64,000 nt of DNA from Panicum virgatum (lineage: Eukaryota; Streptophyta; Magnoliopsida; Poales; Poaceae). The position numbers and the translations under genes are program-made. Below the pieces are notes generated by a model. That model ran no database searches. It had not been told where the DNA came from and worked only from the letters and a program-made list of their open reading frames with translations. Position 1 is the stretch's first letter. The number at the start of each line of letters is the position of its first letter. Location: assembly GCF_016808335.1 (NCBI RefSeq), contig NC_053141.1, positions 30,061,249 to 30,125,248 of the forward strand. The letters run 5' to 3'. Below are positions 18,483 through 30,106 of this stretch, in pieces.

Positions 18483-19034
18483 GTATCGACTGTAGGACGA
18501 AGCCTGGATAGTACTGGTCGAGTTTTAGGACTTCTTCTCTCCAATCCTTGCCTGCTGAAACTATTTTACTATTATACCCCTTGACTTCTTTGACTTTTAC
18601 CCTCCTTGCCTCGATTTCTCTCTCTGAAGAATAGTTTCGTAGATTTTGGCCTGAATCAGTCATCTGACCACCATGAGTATTAGCTAGTGACCCTTTTATA
18701 ATAATACGATAGCACGTTCTGCGACGCGTTGTGTTAGTCGAGTCTATTGCTAAACTCGGCTAAGTCGTGAAGAATGTCTGCTTGTTATTATGCTACATGT
18801 TTGATTTGGATTTTTGAATCACTGCATAGCTTAGTAGTTTAAATTTGTTTAAAAAAATCACTCAGATGTTAAAGTTAACTAATTAATAAAATGAGTTAGA
18901 TCGTTGGGGGTAAAACAGTCAACTCTATCCTGTCTACTTTATCATGGCTGAGTCTTTTTCCGCAAAGATTTATCATATCCATCTGAATTATTTCTGCAAA
19001 TTCCTTACTCGTGAAATCTTTTGTCCAAAATCAG
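18483..19034 (+). other. B: leader between PBS and gag
   Basis: 552 bp without a sense ORF, ending TTTTGTCCAAAATCAG just before ATG 19035. Conserved in A, C and E. The terminal CAG could be the acceptor of a leader intron that would remove upstream ATGs. Confidence 0.8.
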
Positions 19035-22000
19035 ATGGTGAACACCAGGAGCACCGGTTCCAGTTCTGGCCAGCAGCAGGGTCAGAACAACCAGGGTACC
19101 GGGATCCCGATGCCTCCGCCTTTGACTCCGGAGCAGTACTTCCAGCTCCAGATGCAGATGATGGCTACCCTGAACAACACCGTTCAGGCTCTTCAGCACG
19201 CTCACACTCAGCCTCCGCCTCCTCCACCGCCGCAGCCTCGCGACAGGCGTGCTGAGTTCCTGAGGGGTCACCCGCCGACGTTTTCTCACACGTCCGACCC
19301 TCTTCAGGCTGACGACTGGCTCCGTGCAGTGGAGCGTCAGCTGGACATCGCCCAGTGCGATGATCATGAGCGCGTCTTGTACGCAGCAGGACAGCTGCGA
19401 GGGGCAGCTTTGGACTGGTGGGAGTCCCACCCAGTCCATGACCGCGAGTCTCTCACTTGGCTCCAGTTCAGGGAGCGTTTCCGTAGCCACAACGTCCCCG
19501 CGGGCGTTATGAAGATGAAACAGAAGGAGTTCCTTGCACTGAAGCAGGTAATCTTAAATATAATCATTCAGCGGTTTCTTTTGAGCTAATGCCCCTTGTT
19601 CTATCCTTATGAATCTTGAGTTAATCTTCCGATATCTATCTGCCTTTGTGAATTCAGGGGACTATGTCGGTCACGGAGTATCGTGATCGCTTTCTTCAGC
19701 TGGCACGCTACGCCCCTGCCGAGGTTGCGGATGACCGCAAGAAGCAGGAGCACTTCATGGAGGGTCTTGAGGACTACCTCCAGTACGCGCTGCTCAACCT
19801 CCGCTTCGACGACTTCAACCATCTGGTTGACAGTGCGCTCAACACTGAGCGTAAGCACCTGGAGATGGAGGACAAGAAGAGGAAGGTTGTCCCCATTGCT
19901 TCCGGCAGCAACACTCGTCCACGACTCCAGCAGCCCCAGCAGTACCAGCCTCAGTACCGGCCTCCTCAGCAGTACCAGCAGAGGCCACCACAGCAGTACC
20001 CGCCTCGACAGCAGCAACAGGCGGGGCAGGGCCAGAGGTTACCGGCACCTCCGGCTCGTGCTGCTCCACCAGCTCCACCGGCACCGCAGGCTCCACGTCC
20101 GGCAGCTCCTACCGGACAGCAGGCTCAGGGACCTCCTCGCACCTGCTTTCACTGCGGCCAGCCGGGGCACTACGCCAACGCTTGCCCCCGGAAGGCGCAG
20201 GCGGGACAGCAGGGGTGCCCAGCTCAGCCCAGGGCGCCATCACAGGGCAGGGTGAACCACGTGACGGCCGAGTCAGCGGCCGAGGCTCCCAACGTGGTTA
20301 TTGGTACGTTCATGGTTAATTCATATCCAGCTACAGTGCTTTTTGATACTGGTGCTACGCATTCCTTCATTACTCAGTCTTTTGTCGAGCATCATGGTAT
20401 TCATACTAGCACATTAAAGAGGTGCCTGTTAGTATCTTCACCGGGAGGACAGTTGAGGTCTCACACTTACTGCCCGAGAGTCAGTGTTTCTTTGAGGGGA
20501 GTAGAGTTCTGTACTGATCTGATGGTGCTAGACACCAAGGGCATTGATGTCATTCTGGGAATGGAAACTCTGGCCAAATGGGGAGTTCGGATAGATTGTG
20601 CTCAGAGGACAGTCTTGCTATCAGCTTCCAGTGGCCAAGAGGTTGTTATCAGTGCAGTAGAGCCTTTTGGATTTCTTCATCAGATGGAGGCTAGACCCAC
20701 GGACGGTATTCGCGTGGTGTCTGAATTCCCGGATGTCTTTCCGGATGATCTGCCAGGTATGCCGCCTGAACGCGCCATTGAGTTTTGTATTGATCTCTTG
20801 CCTGGCACAGCTCCTATTGCAAAGCGGCCCTACCGTATGGCGCCTATAGAGCATGAAGAAGTCAAGAAAACTATTGATGAGTTGCTAGCCAAGGGCTATA
20901 TCCGTCGCAGCTTCTCTCCTTGGGCTTTTCCATTGTTGCTGGTAGACAAGAAGGATGGCTCGAAGAGGATGTGTGTGGATTATCGGGAGCTGAATGCAGT
21001 TACTATCAAGAACAAGCATCCACTGCCCCGTATTGAGGATCTCTTCGATCTGCTTCGAGGTGCTCGTATATTCTCGAAGATTGATCTTCGTTCTGGTTAT
21101 TTTCAGCTGAGGATCCGTCCTGGGGATATTCCGAAGACGGCATTCACCTGCAAGTACGGGCTATATGAGTATACAGTCATGTCCTTCGGCTTGACTAATG
21201 CCCCGGCTTACTTCATGCATCTGATGAACATGGTCTTCATGGATTATCTGGATGTCTTCGTGGTGATTTTCATTGATGATATTCTGATCTTCTCCAAGAC
21301 AGAGGAAGAGCATGAAGAGCATCTGAGGCTCGTGTTGCAGAGATTGAGAGAGCATCAGCTATATGCCAAGTTCAGCAAGTGCGAGTTCTGGATTGACGAG
21401 GTTCCATTCCTCGGTCATGTTATCTCTCAGGGAGGCATTGCTATTGATCCAAGCAAGGTGAAGGATGTGCTCGAGTGGGAGACACCGCAGATAGTGAAGG
21501 AAGTCAGATCTTTCTTGGGCTTAGCTGGATATTATCGGAGGTTCATCGAGAATTTCTCCAAGATCGCGAAGCCTTTGACTTCTTTGCTAGAGAAGAATGT
21601 GGCATTCATATGGACTGATGAGCGTCAGATGGCCTTTGATGAGCTGAAGAAAAGGTTGACTACGGCGCCAGTCCTGACTCTGCCGGACCAGACAAAGAGG
21701 TTCATGGTATATTGTGATGCTTCGAAGGATGGTCTTGGGTGTGTTCTGATGCAGGAGGGCAGAGTGATAGCTTATGCTTCACGGCAGTTACGTCGGCATG
21801 AGCTGAATTATCCTACTCATGATCTTGAGTTAGCCGCAGTTGTGCATGCTCTGAAGATTTGGAGGCATTACTTGTATGGGCAGCGGTGTGATATCTACAC
21901 TGATCACAAGAGCCTCAAGTACATTTTCACGCAGAATGAGCTGAACATGCGGCAGAGAAGATGGCTAGAGTTAGTCAAGGATTATGATCTGGAAATTCAC

Positions 22001-23608
22001 TATCATCCGGGCAGGGCCAATGTTGTAGCAGATGCTCTGAGCAGAAGAAGTTATGTCAACATGGCCGTTGCTTTCCAGATGCCACCAGAGTTATGCGAGG
22101 AGTTCGAGCAGTTGAGTCTGGGTTTCTTGCATCATACCTCCAGTGCAGCTTTTGAGGCAGTACCGACTCTAGAGTCAGAGATCAGGCAGCATCAGAAAGA
22201 TGATGAGAAGCTGCAGGAGATTCGTGAGTTGCTCAGGAAGGGCAAGGCTCCTCATTTCAGAGAGGATGATCAGGGTACTTTGTGGTACAAGAACCGGATC
22301 TGTGTGCCAGATGTGAAGGATCTCCGGAAGTTGATTCTGAGTGAGGCCCATGATACAGCTTACTCTATTCACCCGGGCAGCACGAAGATGTATTATGATC
22401 TGAAGGAACGTTTCTGGTGGTATGGGATGAAGCGTTCAGTGGCAGAGTATGTGGCTATTTGTGACACCTGTCAGCGTGTCAAGGCTGAGCATCAGAGGCC
22501 AGCAGGTCTATTACAGCCTTTGAAGATTCCAGAGTGGAAATGGGAGGAGATCACTATGGACTTCATTGTTGGATTGCCTCGTACTCAGAAAGGGTACAAC
22601 TCCATCTGGGTAGTAGTGGATCGATTGACGAAGGTTGCTCACTTCATTCCAGTGAACACTACTTACTCCGGTGCCAGACTTGCGGAGTTGTACATCTCTC
22701 GGATTGTCTGCTTGCATGGTGTGCCGAAGAAGATTATATCTGACAGAGGGTCTCAGTTCACTTCTCGTTTCTGGGAGCAGCTCCATGATTCGTTGGATAC
22801 GAAGCTGCGTTTCAGTACGGCTTATCACCCTCAGACAGATGGGCAGATAGAGAAAACCAACCAAGTGTTGGAGGATATGCTGAGAGCTTGTGCTATTCAG
22901 TATGGTACTAGTTGGGATAAGTGCCTGTCTTATGCTGAGTTCTCATATAACAACAGCTATCAGGCCAGTCTGAAGAAGTCCCCCTTCGAGGCATTGTATG
23001 GCAGAAAGTGCAGGACTCCTCTCTATTGGGATCAGATCGGTGAGAAGCAGCTCTTTGGCCCTGAGATCATAGATGATGCAGAGCAGATGGTTCAGGCTGT
23101 GCGAGAAAATCTGAGGATTGCACAGAGCAGGCAAAAGAGCTATGCGGATGGCAAACGGAGAGACCTGACTTTCAGTGTCGGTGATTATGTGTATCTGAAG
23201 GTGTCTCCGATGAGAGGAATCCGCAGATTTAATGTCAAAGGGAAGTTAGCACCTCGTTATATGGGGCCATTCAAGGTGCTAGAGCGGAAAGGCGAAGTTG
23301 CTTATCGCCTGGAGTTACCTCTCAGCCTCTCAGGAGTTCATGATGTTTTCCATATATCTCAGCTGAAGAGATGCCTGCGAGTACCCGAGGAGCAGGCACC
23401 CCTGGATGGAGTGGACGTCCAGGAAGATCTGACTTATACCGAGCATCCGGTGAAGATTCTGGAGACATCAGAGAGGGTTACTCGGAACAAGCGCATCAAG
23501 ATGTGCAGAGTTCAGTGGAGCCACCACAGTGAAGCTGAGGCTACTTGGGAGCGAGAAGATGAGTTGATGAAGACATATCCAGACCTCTTTGCTAGCCAGC
23601 CCAGCTAA
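19035..23608 (+). CDS. B: intact chromovirus Gag-Pol polyprotein (two exons)
   Basis: Exons 19035-19547 and 19658-23608 encode about 1487 residues. The start [12 protein letters not shown] is preferred over the ATG at 19011. Gag occupies exon 1 and the start of exon 2, followed by a Pro/Gln tail and a zinc knuckle [14 protein letters not shown] (exon-2 residue 161 on, counting from ATG 19664). Protease DTG is near residue 228. RT has [13 protein letters not shown] and [11 protein letters not shown] (DD at 538-539), and RNase H has [14 protein letters not shown]. Integrase has an HHCC zinc site and a DDE triad at about D966, D1027 and E1063 (35 residues between the last two), then a GPF motif. 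A chromodomain ([29 protein letters not shown]) ends the protein. No frameshift or stop was found, so the element looks autonomous. Tekay/Del is the likely lineage given chromodomain, very long LTRs and PBS. Confidence 0.95.
19548..19657 (+). other. B: gag intron (110 nt, GT-AG, phase 0)
   Basis: CAG/GTAATCTTAAATA at 19548 and GTGAATTCAG/GGGACT at 19657. Exon 1 is exactly 171 codons. Retention leads to a stop at 19587-19589. The frame of exon 2 is closed by a TGA at 19649-19651, inside the intron, so readthrough or frameshifting cannot replace splicing. The exon-2 ATG at 19664 allows only reinitiation as an alternative. Gag homology is continuous across the junction ([15 protein letters not shown]). 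Confidence 0.88.
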
Positions 23609-23626
23609 ATCTCGGGGACGAGATTT
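23607..23626 (+). promoter_or_regulatory. B: hairpin overlapping the gag-pol stop codon
   Basis: AAATCTCG-GGGA-CGAGATTT, 8-bp stem and 4-nt loop, starts at the second base of the TAA stop and lies just before the polypurine tract. A has a 7-bp version (30069-30088). D has GAATCTCG-GGGA-CGAGATTC with TGA as stop, so the outer A-T pair became G-C. Confidence 0.75.
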
Positions 23627-23628
23627 CT

Positions 23629-23643
23629 TTAAGGGGGTAGGGT
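23629..23643 (+). other. B polypurine tract
   Basis: TTTAAGGGGGTAGGG directly before the 3' LTR (23645). The same tract is found in A (30091-30104) and, reversed, in D (38818-38834). Confidence 0.9.
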
Positions 23644-23644
23644 A

Positions 23645-26600
23645 TGTAACACCCTAATTTAAATTTCAGCATTTAATAAAAAAAATTAATTGGCTTTATT
23701 CAATTCCTAAGGTTTATTGTGTTAGTCTTGCATTTAATCTAGTTTTTGTTTCACAAGTAATTAAAAATTTTCTTAGGTTTAATTTTGTTGATGCATTCAT
23801 GTTGATGCATTGCTTTAATTGTTTGATTTCATAGGGGTTTGAATTCAAAATTTCTTTTGAATTCAAATAGTTGAGCTTGAGTGAGAAATAGAATAGAAAT
23901 AGAAGTAGAAAAGGAAAAAAAAACCCAAAGCAAAAAACCCAAACCCAACTTCCCAAGCCCAGCCCAACACTCAGCCCAAACCCGTCGGCCCAATCCCTCC
24001 CCACACTCGGCCCGACCCACACCTCAGCGCGGCCCAGCTCCGCACGCCCCGTAGGCAGGCCCACTCGTCGCGCGCGGCCTGCTAGCGCCTCAGCCCGTTC
24101 ACCCAGCACCGCGTCGCACGCGCCCCTCCTCCCCCTGCCACCCGGACCCCACGGGTCAGACCCATCTTCCCCGCCGTGACGCCCGCTCGCGCTCCCGTCT
24201 GCCCTGCTCGCTCCGCTCCTCTGCGCCGTGGACCAAGCCGCGCCACCCGCCCCCGTGACCCACAGAACAGCCTCGCCCAGCCTCTAGAAGCTTCGCCTGA
24301 GCCCGGGATCACGCAGCGCAACGGCTCGATCCGCTTCTCACGCGCGCGGATTCAATCCCGCGAATCTTGCCGGTTTTCCATCCGTGGCACGCTTGCCCAG
24401 GATCCCCGGTCCTCCTTATCTAGCGCCTGCGACCTTCCCTGCACCTCACACGCCACGCCGCCGCCACCTTCGCCCTCCAGCGCAGCCCAGAGCCAAGCAC
24501 AGCCACGCCCCGCCGCAGCTCCGCCGTGCCGCGCCCCTGTGCCGCCGAAGAACCACTGCTCCGCTGCATACTGGGCCGCCCCAACCCCCACATAAGCTTC
24601 GCCGCAGCCCTAGGAGACTTCCTGCAGCCCCTGCACCGACTTTGGGCCCTTGTGTCGCCGGAATTGAGCCCGAACTTCAACTCGGGTGAGCTCTGTTCGC
24701 CGCACGATTCCTCGCCGTCGATGGACCGCCGGCCAAGCTGACCCTTTGAACGCCTTCACAGCACCACCGCGGACCTTCCTTGGGGAAAGGACGACCAGAG
24801 CACCGCTGCAGCATCTCCTCCGCGATCACCGTCCCCGCTCCGCCGCCGGTCAGCCTCGCCATCGACTTCGCCCGGCCCTTTCCTTCGTTTCCGAGCCTGG
24901 TGAGCACCCGCAACTTCCCCCGCTCCTTTTGGCGCTAGAATTTGGTAGTTGTAGCCCCGAGAGACCCCGAATCGCCCTGCGCCGGCGAGCACCACCACTC
25001 AGCTCCGCCCCGCGTCATGGCGAGCCCCAGCCGAGCCTCCCTGAGCCCCGGAAAACCTCCCAGTGGATCACGCATGTTGCGTGGAGTCCTCCCGACCCAA
25101 TAAACCGTCGATTCGACCCCAGGATGGCCGATTTCGGGCCTCTCCGGCGAGGCGCCGCCGTGGGGAAGGTTTCTCCGGCGACGTTCCGCCGCCACCCCGC
25201 GCCCCTTTGCCCCGGACCGCCGGATCTTGGATCAACGCGCCAGATTAGGTCTGGGATCCATTAGATCTAGACCCTCAGATCTAGATCCAGCGGCCAGAAA
25301 CCGCACGTACCGGTTCGGCCGGTACTTTTGTTAAAGAGACCCCCGGTTCTGTTGAAATCAACCCGCAGTCCGAACTTGTTCAAAAATATTTACGCAGAGG
25401 TCCTGATTTTAACGCGTAGCCCCCTGAGTTTTACCAGATTTAAACCCGTCGTCCAGCCCTGGTTCTTTTATGAGTTAGGCCCTGGACTTAACGTTTATTT
25501 ATGTTTTAGCCCTCGGTTTTAGCAGAAAAGTCCCTGGAACCCTGTTTTTATTGCAAATAAGCCCCTGAACCTTGTTTTTGGCCTAGATTATGCGTCTTAG
25601 CTCCGTTTTTAGCGTTCTTTATATCCACGCGATCGTTGTAACGCGTAGAACAGTATTAGTGTAGTTTAGTGTGATGTTCTTATGTATTGATGTACTGTTT
25701 CTTAGTTTTTGTTAGTATTTGCTTGTATGCTTATTGTTGTGCATTGTTTTGGCCATGTGTTCGTGAGTAGACGCTGATCCAGTTGAGGAGCCCCAGTACC
25801 AGTACCCGGAGCAGCCGTCTTCTGAGCACTTTGAGCAGCAGCCAGAGCAGTACGAGGAAGGCAAGTATAACATGAACAACCCATCACTTTTAAATACATT
25901 TTCATACTGCATTTAATACTGTATGCCTATAAGGATTTCCTAGCCACTTTATATCCTTTACATATATCCTTTGGGTTGCATTTTGGTTAGTTGTGCTAGG
26001 TTGCTGCGCTATAACACACTTTGGTCCTTTTTAATTAATTTGATTAATGGTTTACTTGAACTTAATTCTGAGAGTGGCACTCTGTGTGGCTTGAGTGGCT
26101 CACGTCTCGTTAAAAGATGTTTTTGTAGAAACATGGTTTAGGGGGCCAGCACGGTGCTTACTGCCTGGTTGGCCACTCTCCATAAGGACCGATTCATAGA
26201 GCGACAACCTGGGACAACAGCGCTACCACAAGGCTAGAATGGGATAGACTTGGCGTAATAATTAGATCTTTTTGGTTTGGAGTAACTTACCTGCGGGGCA
26301 AGAGTAGTAAGCTTCAATGGTCCCTGCTCCTCCGGCTTGGTCTGTGCTTGGATTGCGCTCCTGTGCTTGTACCCCCAGAGGTGGGCCCCATCGTCGCCGA
26401 CCTATCTCTCGCGGTTACGCCTTACCAACGAGATTCTTTGTAAAGGCCTCGTAGTGAGTCGCTAGTCATCTCACCTAAGGAAGTGTGATGAACAACTGGC
26501 GTAGCTCACGACTTGTGGGTAAAGATATGCAACCTCTGCAGAGTGTAAAACTGGTATACTAGCCGTGCTCACGGTTATGAGCGGCCCAGATCCTCCTTTT

Positions 26601-27222
26601 GATTAGTGGAGTTATCTCCTTCCGACGAGGGAGGTGCTTCTCGGGGTTTACCTTGGTGGCTTGGTTTCGGTTTGGTTCTTAGTAGTTTCTTAATTAATTC
26701 TGATTAATTACTATGTAACTGGGTTAACAGTAATTCATCAACTCGTAGTAAATAGCTTAAATAAAATTTTGCCAACACTTCAAAGCTAATGCAGTTGAGT
26801 CAGCCAGCCTAGAGCCTCATAGTTTGTGTTATACTTGTTGAGTACAAGTTGTGTACTCACCCTTGCCTCTTCTCTACTTTTTCCTCTTGGCTACGCTACT
26901 GCTGCTCAGTTCCTGCTGACACGAGGGAGTTCGTCCAGCGCTACCAGGACTACGAGGACTTCTAGGTGTTCGTCTCCCAGTCGACGTCCCTGTGGCGCCC
27001 TGCTTCAGCTTCGGAGAGCTTTATCGTATTTTTGTACTTCGCTTCCGCTGTATCAGACATTTTGTCATTATTGTAATAATTAACATTCGTATTCGCTTTA
27101 TTATATCTTTTTACGTGATATGTGCTATGATATACTGTTCATTCTGTTGTATATACGTGTGACTTGATCCTGGCACGTATATGATTGCTCGGTTTATGTT
27201 CTTTTGTAAACCGGGTGTTACA
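23645..27222 (+). mobile_element. B: 3' LTR, 3578 bp
   Basis: Near-identical partner of 14897-18466, with the same termini, mini-exon blocks, hairpin and GC-rich segment. Length differs mainly by a small duplicated GAATAGAAATA unit near 23890. Confidence 0.97.
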
Positions 27223-27227
27223 GCCGC
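27223..27227. repeat. Target-site duplication of element B (right), GCCGC
   Basis: Second copy of GCCGC directly after ...GGGTGTTACA. Confidence 0.97.
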
Positions 27228-30070
27228 CTAAAAGCGTCATTGAGTTTTGTATTGATCTCTTGCCTGGCACAGCTCCTATTGCAAAGCAGCCCTACCGTAT
27301 GGCACCTATAGAGCATGAAGAAGTCAAGAAAACTATTGATGAGTTGCTAGCCAAGGGCTATATCCGTCGCAGCTTCTCTCCTTGGGCTTTTCCATTATTG
27401 CTGGTAGATAAGAAGGATGGCTCGAAGAGGATGTGTGTCGATTATCGGGAGCTGAATGCAGTTACTATCAAGAACAAGCATCCACTGCCCCGTATTGAGG
27501 ATCTCTTCGATCTGCTTCGAGGTGCTCGTATATTCTCGAAGATTGATCTTCGTTCGGGTTATTTTCAGCTGAGGATCCGTCCTGGGGATATTCCGAAGAC
27601 GGCATTCACTTGCAAGTATGGGCTATATGAGTATACGGTCATGTCCTTCGGCTTGACTAATGCCCCGGCTTTCTTCATGCTTCTGATGAACATGGTCTTC
27701 ATGGATTATCTGGATGTCTTTGTGGTGATTTTCATGGATGATATTCTGATCTTCTCCAAGACAGAAGAAGAGCATGAGGAGCATCTGAGACTCGTGTTGC
27801 AGAGATTGAGAGAGCATCGGTTGTATGCCAAGTTCAGCAAGTGCGAGTTCTGGATTGACGAGGTTCCATTCCTCGGTCATGTTATCTCTCAGGGAGGCAT
27901 TGCTGTTGATCCGAGCAAGGTGAAGGATGTGCTCGAGTGGGAGACACCGCAGACAGTAAAGGAAGTCAGGTCATTCTTGGGCTTAGCTGAATATTATCGG
28001 AGGTTCATTGAGAATTTCTACAAGATCGCGAAGCCTTTGACTTCTTTGCTGGAGAAAAATGTGGCTTTCGTGTGGACTGATGAGCGTCAGAAGGCCTTTG
28101 ATGAGCTGAAGAAAAGGTTGACTACGGCGCCAGTCCTGACTCTGCCAGACTAGACGAAGAGGTTCACGGTGTATTATGATGCTTCGAAGGATGGTCTTGG
28201 GTGTGTTCTGATGCAGGAGGGCAGAGTGATTGCTTATGCTTCACGACAGTTACGTCAGCAAGAGCTGAATTATCCCACCCATGATCTTGAGTTAGCCACA
28301 GTTGTGCATGCTCTGAAGATTTGGAGGCATTACTTGTATGGACAGCGGTGTGATATCTACACTGATCACAAGAGCCTCAAGTACATTTTCACGCAGAATG
28401 AGCTGAACATGCGGCAGAGGAGATGGTTAGAATTGGTCAAGGACTATGACCTGGAGATTCACTATCATCCGGGCAAGGCCAATGTTGTAGCAGATGCTCT
28501 GAGCAGAAGAAGTTATGTCAACATGGCCGTGGCTTTCCAGATGCCTCCAGAGTTATGCGAGGAGTTCGAGCAGTTGAGTCTGGACTTCTTGCATCATACT
28601 TCCAGTGCAGTGTTTGAGGCAGTACCGACTCTAGAGGCAGAGATTAGGCAGCATCAGAAAGAAGATGAGAAGCTGCAGGAGATCCGTGAGTTGCTCAAGA
28701 AGGGCAAGGCTCCACACTTCAGAGAGGATGATCAGGGTACCTTGTGGTATAAGAACCGGATCTGTGTGCCAGATGTGAAGGATCTCCGGAAGTTGATTCT
28801 GAGTGAGGCCCATGATACAGCATACTCTATTCATCTGGGCAGCACGAAGATGTATTATGATCTGAAGGAACGTTTCTGGTGGTATGGGATGAAGCGTTCA
28901 GTGGCAGAGTACGTGGCTATTTGTGACACCTGTCAGCGTGTCAAGGCTGAGCATCAGAGGCCAGCAGGTCTGTTACAGCCTTTGAAGATTCCAGAGTGGA
29001 AATGGGAGGAAATCACTATGGACTTCATTGTTGGATTGCCTCGTACTCAGAAAGGGTACAACTCTATATGGGTAGTAGTGGATCGATTGACGAAGGTTGC
29101 TCACTTCATTCCAGTGAACACTACTTACTCCGGTGCTAGACTTGCAGAGTTGTACATCTCTCGGATTGTTTGCTTGCATGGTGTGCCCAAGAAGATCATA
29201 TCTGACAGAGGGTCTCAGTTCACTTTTCGGTTCTGGGAGCAGCTCCATGATTCGTTGGATACGAAGCTGCGTTTCAGTGCGGCTTATCACCCTCAGATAG
29301 ATGGGCAGACAGAGAGAACCAACAAGGTGTTGGAGGATATGCTGAGAGCTTGTGCCATTCAGTACGGTACTAGTTGGGATAAGTGCCTGTCTTATGCTGA
29401 GTTTTCATATAACAACAGCTATCAGGCCAGTCTGAAGAAGTCCCCCTTCGAGGCATTGTATGGCAGAAAGTGCAGGACTCCTCTCTATTGGGATCAGATT
29501 GGTGAGAAGCAGCTCTTTGGCCCTGAGATCATAGATGATGCAGAGCAGATGGTTCAGGCTGTGTGAGAGAATCTGAGGATTGCACAGAGCAGACAAAAGA
29601 GCTATGCAGATGGTAAACGGAGAGACCTGACTTTCAGTGTCGGTGATTATGTGTACCTGAAGGTGTCTCCGATGAGAGGAATCCGCAGAGTCAATGTCAA
29701 AGGGAAGTTAGCACCTCGGTATGTGGGGCCATTCAAGGTGCTAGAGCGGAAAGGCGAAGTTGCTTATCGCTTGGAGTTACCTCTCAGCCTCTCAGGAGTT
29801 CATGATGTCTTCCATATATCTCAGCTAAAGAGGTGTTTGCGAGTACCCCAGGAGCAGGCACCACTGGATGGAGTAGATGTCCAGGAAGACCTGACTTATA
29901 CTGAGCATCCGGTGAAGATTCTGGAGACATCAGAGAGGGTTACTCGGAACAAGCGCATTAAGATGTGCAGAGTTCAGTGGAGTCACCACAGTGAAGCTGA
30001 GGCTACTTGGGAGCGAGAAGACGAGCTAAAGAAGACATATCCAGATCTCTTTGCTAGCCAGCCCAGCTAA
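27228..30070 (+). pseudogene. A: RT, RNase H, integrase and chromodomain
   Basis: A's polyprotein continues after B: RT with [13 protein letters not shown] and [11 protein letters not shown], a TAG at 28151 (CAG in B), RNase H ([14 protein letters not shown], with the usual Cys changed to Tyr), the HHCC zinc site, and integrase with [15 protein letters not shown] and a Glu in [15 protein letters not shown] at 29564 (CGA in B) is followed by the GPF motif and chromodomain. The last codon before the TAA is at 30065-30067. With two stops here and four plus a frameshift upstream, A cannot make its own proteins. Confidence 0.93.
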
Positions 30071-30104
30071 ATCTCGGGGAAGAGATTTCTTTAAGGGGGT
30101 AGGG
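30069..30104 (+). promoter_or_regulatory. A: stop-codon hairpin (7-bp stem) and polypurine tract
   Basis: AAATCTC/GAGATTT pair at 30069-30075 and 30082-30088; one C-to-A change opened the closing pair seen in B. TTAAGGGGGTAGGG follows at 30091-30104. Confidence 0.75.
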
Positions 30105-30106
30105 TC

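Noticed and set aside
18475..18663. 62-codon antisense ORF in the leader, also in A at 12599-12787
   Set aside because: Open in A and B but broken by an indel and stops in E; no domain. Shared identity of the leaders explains it.
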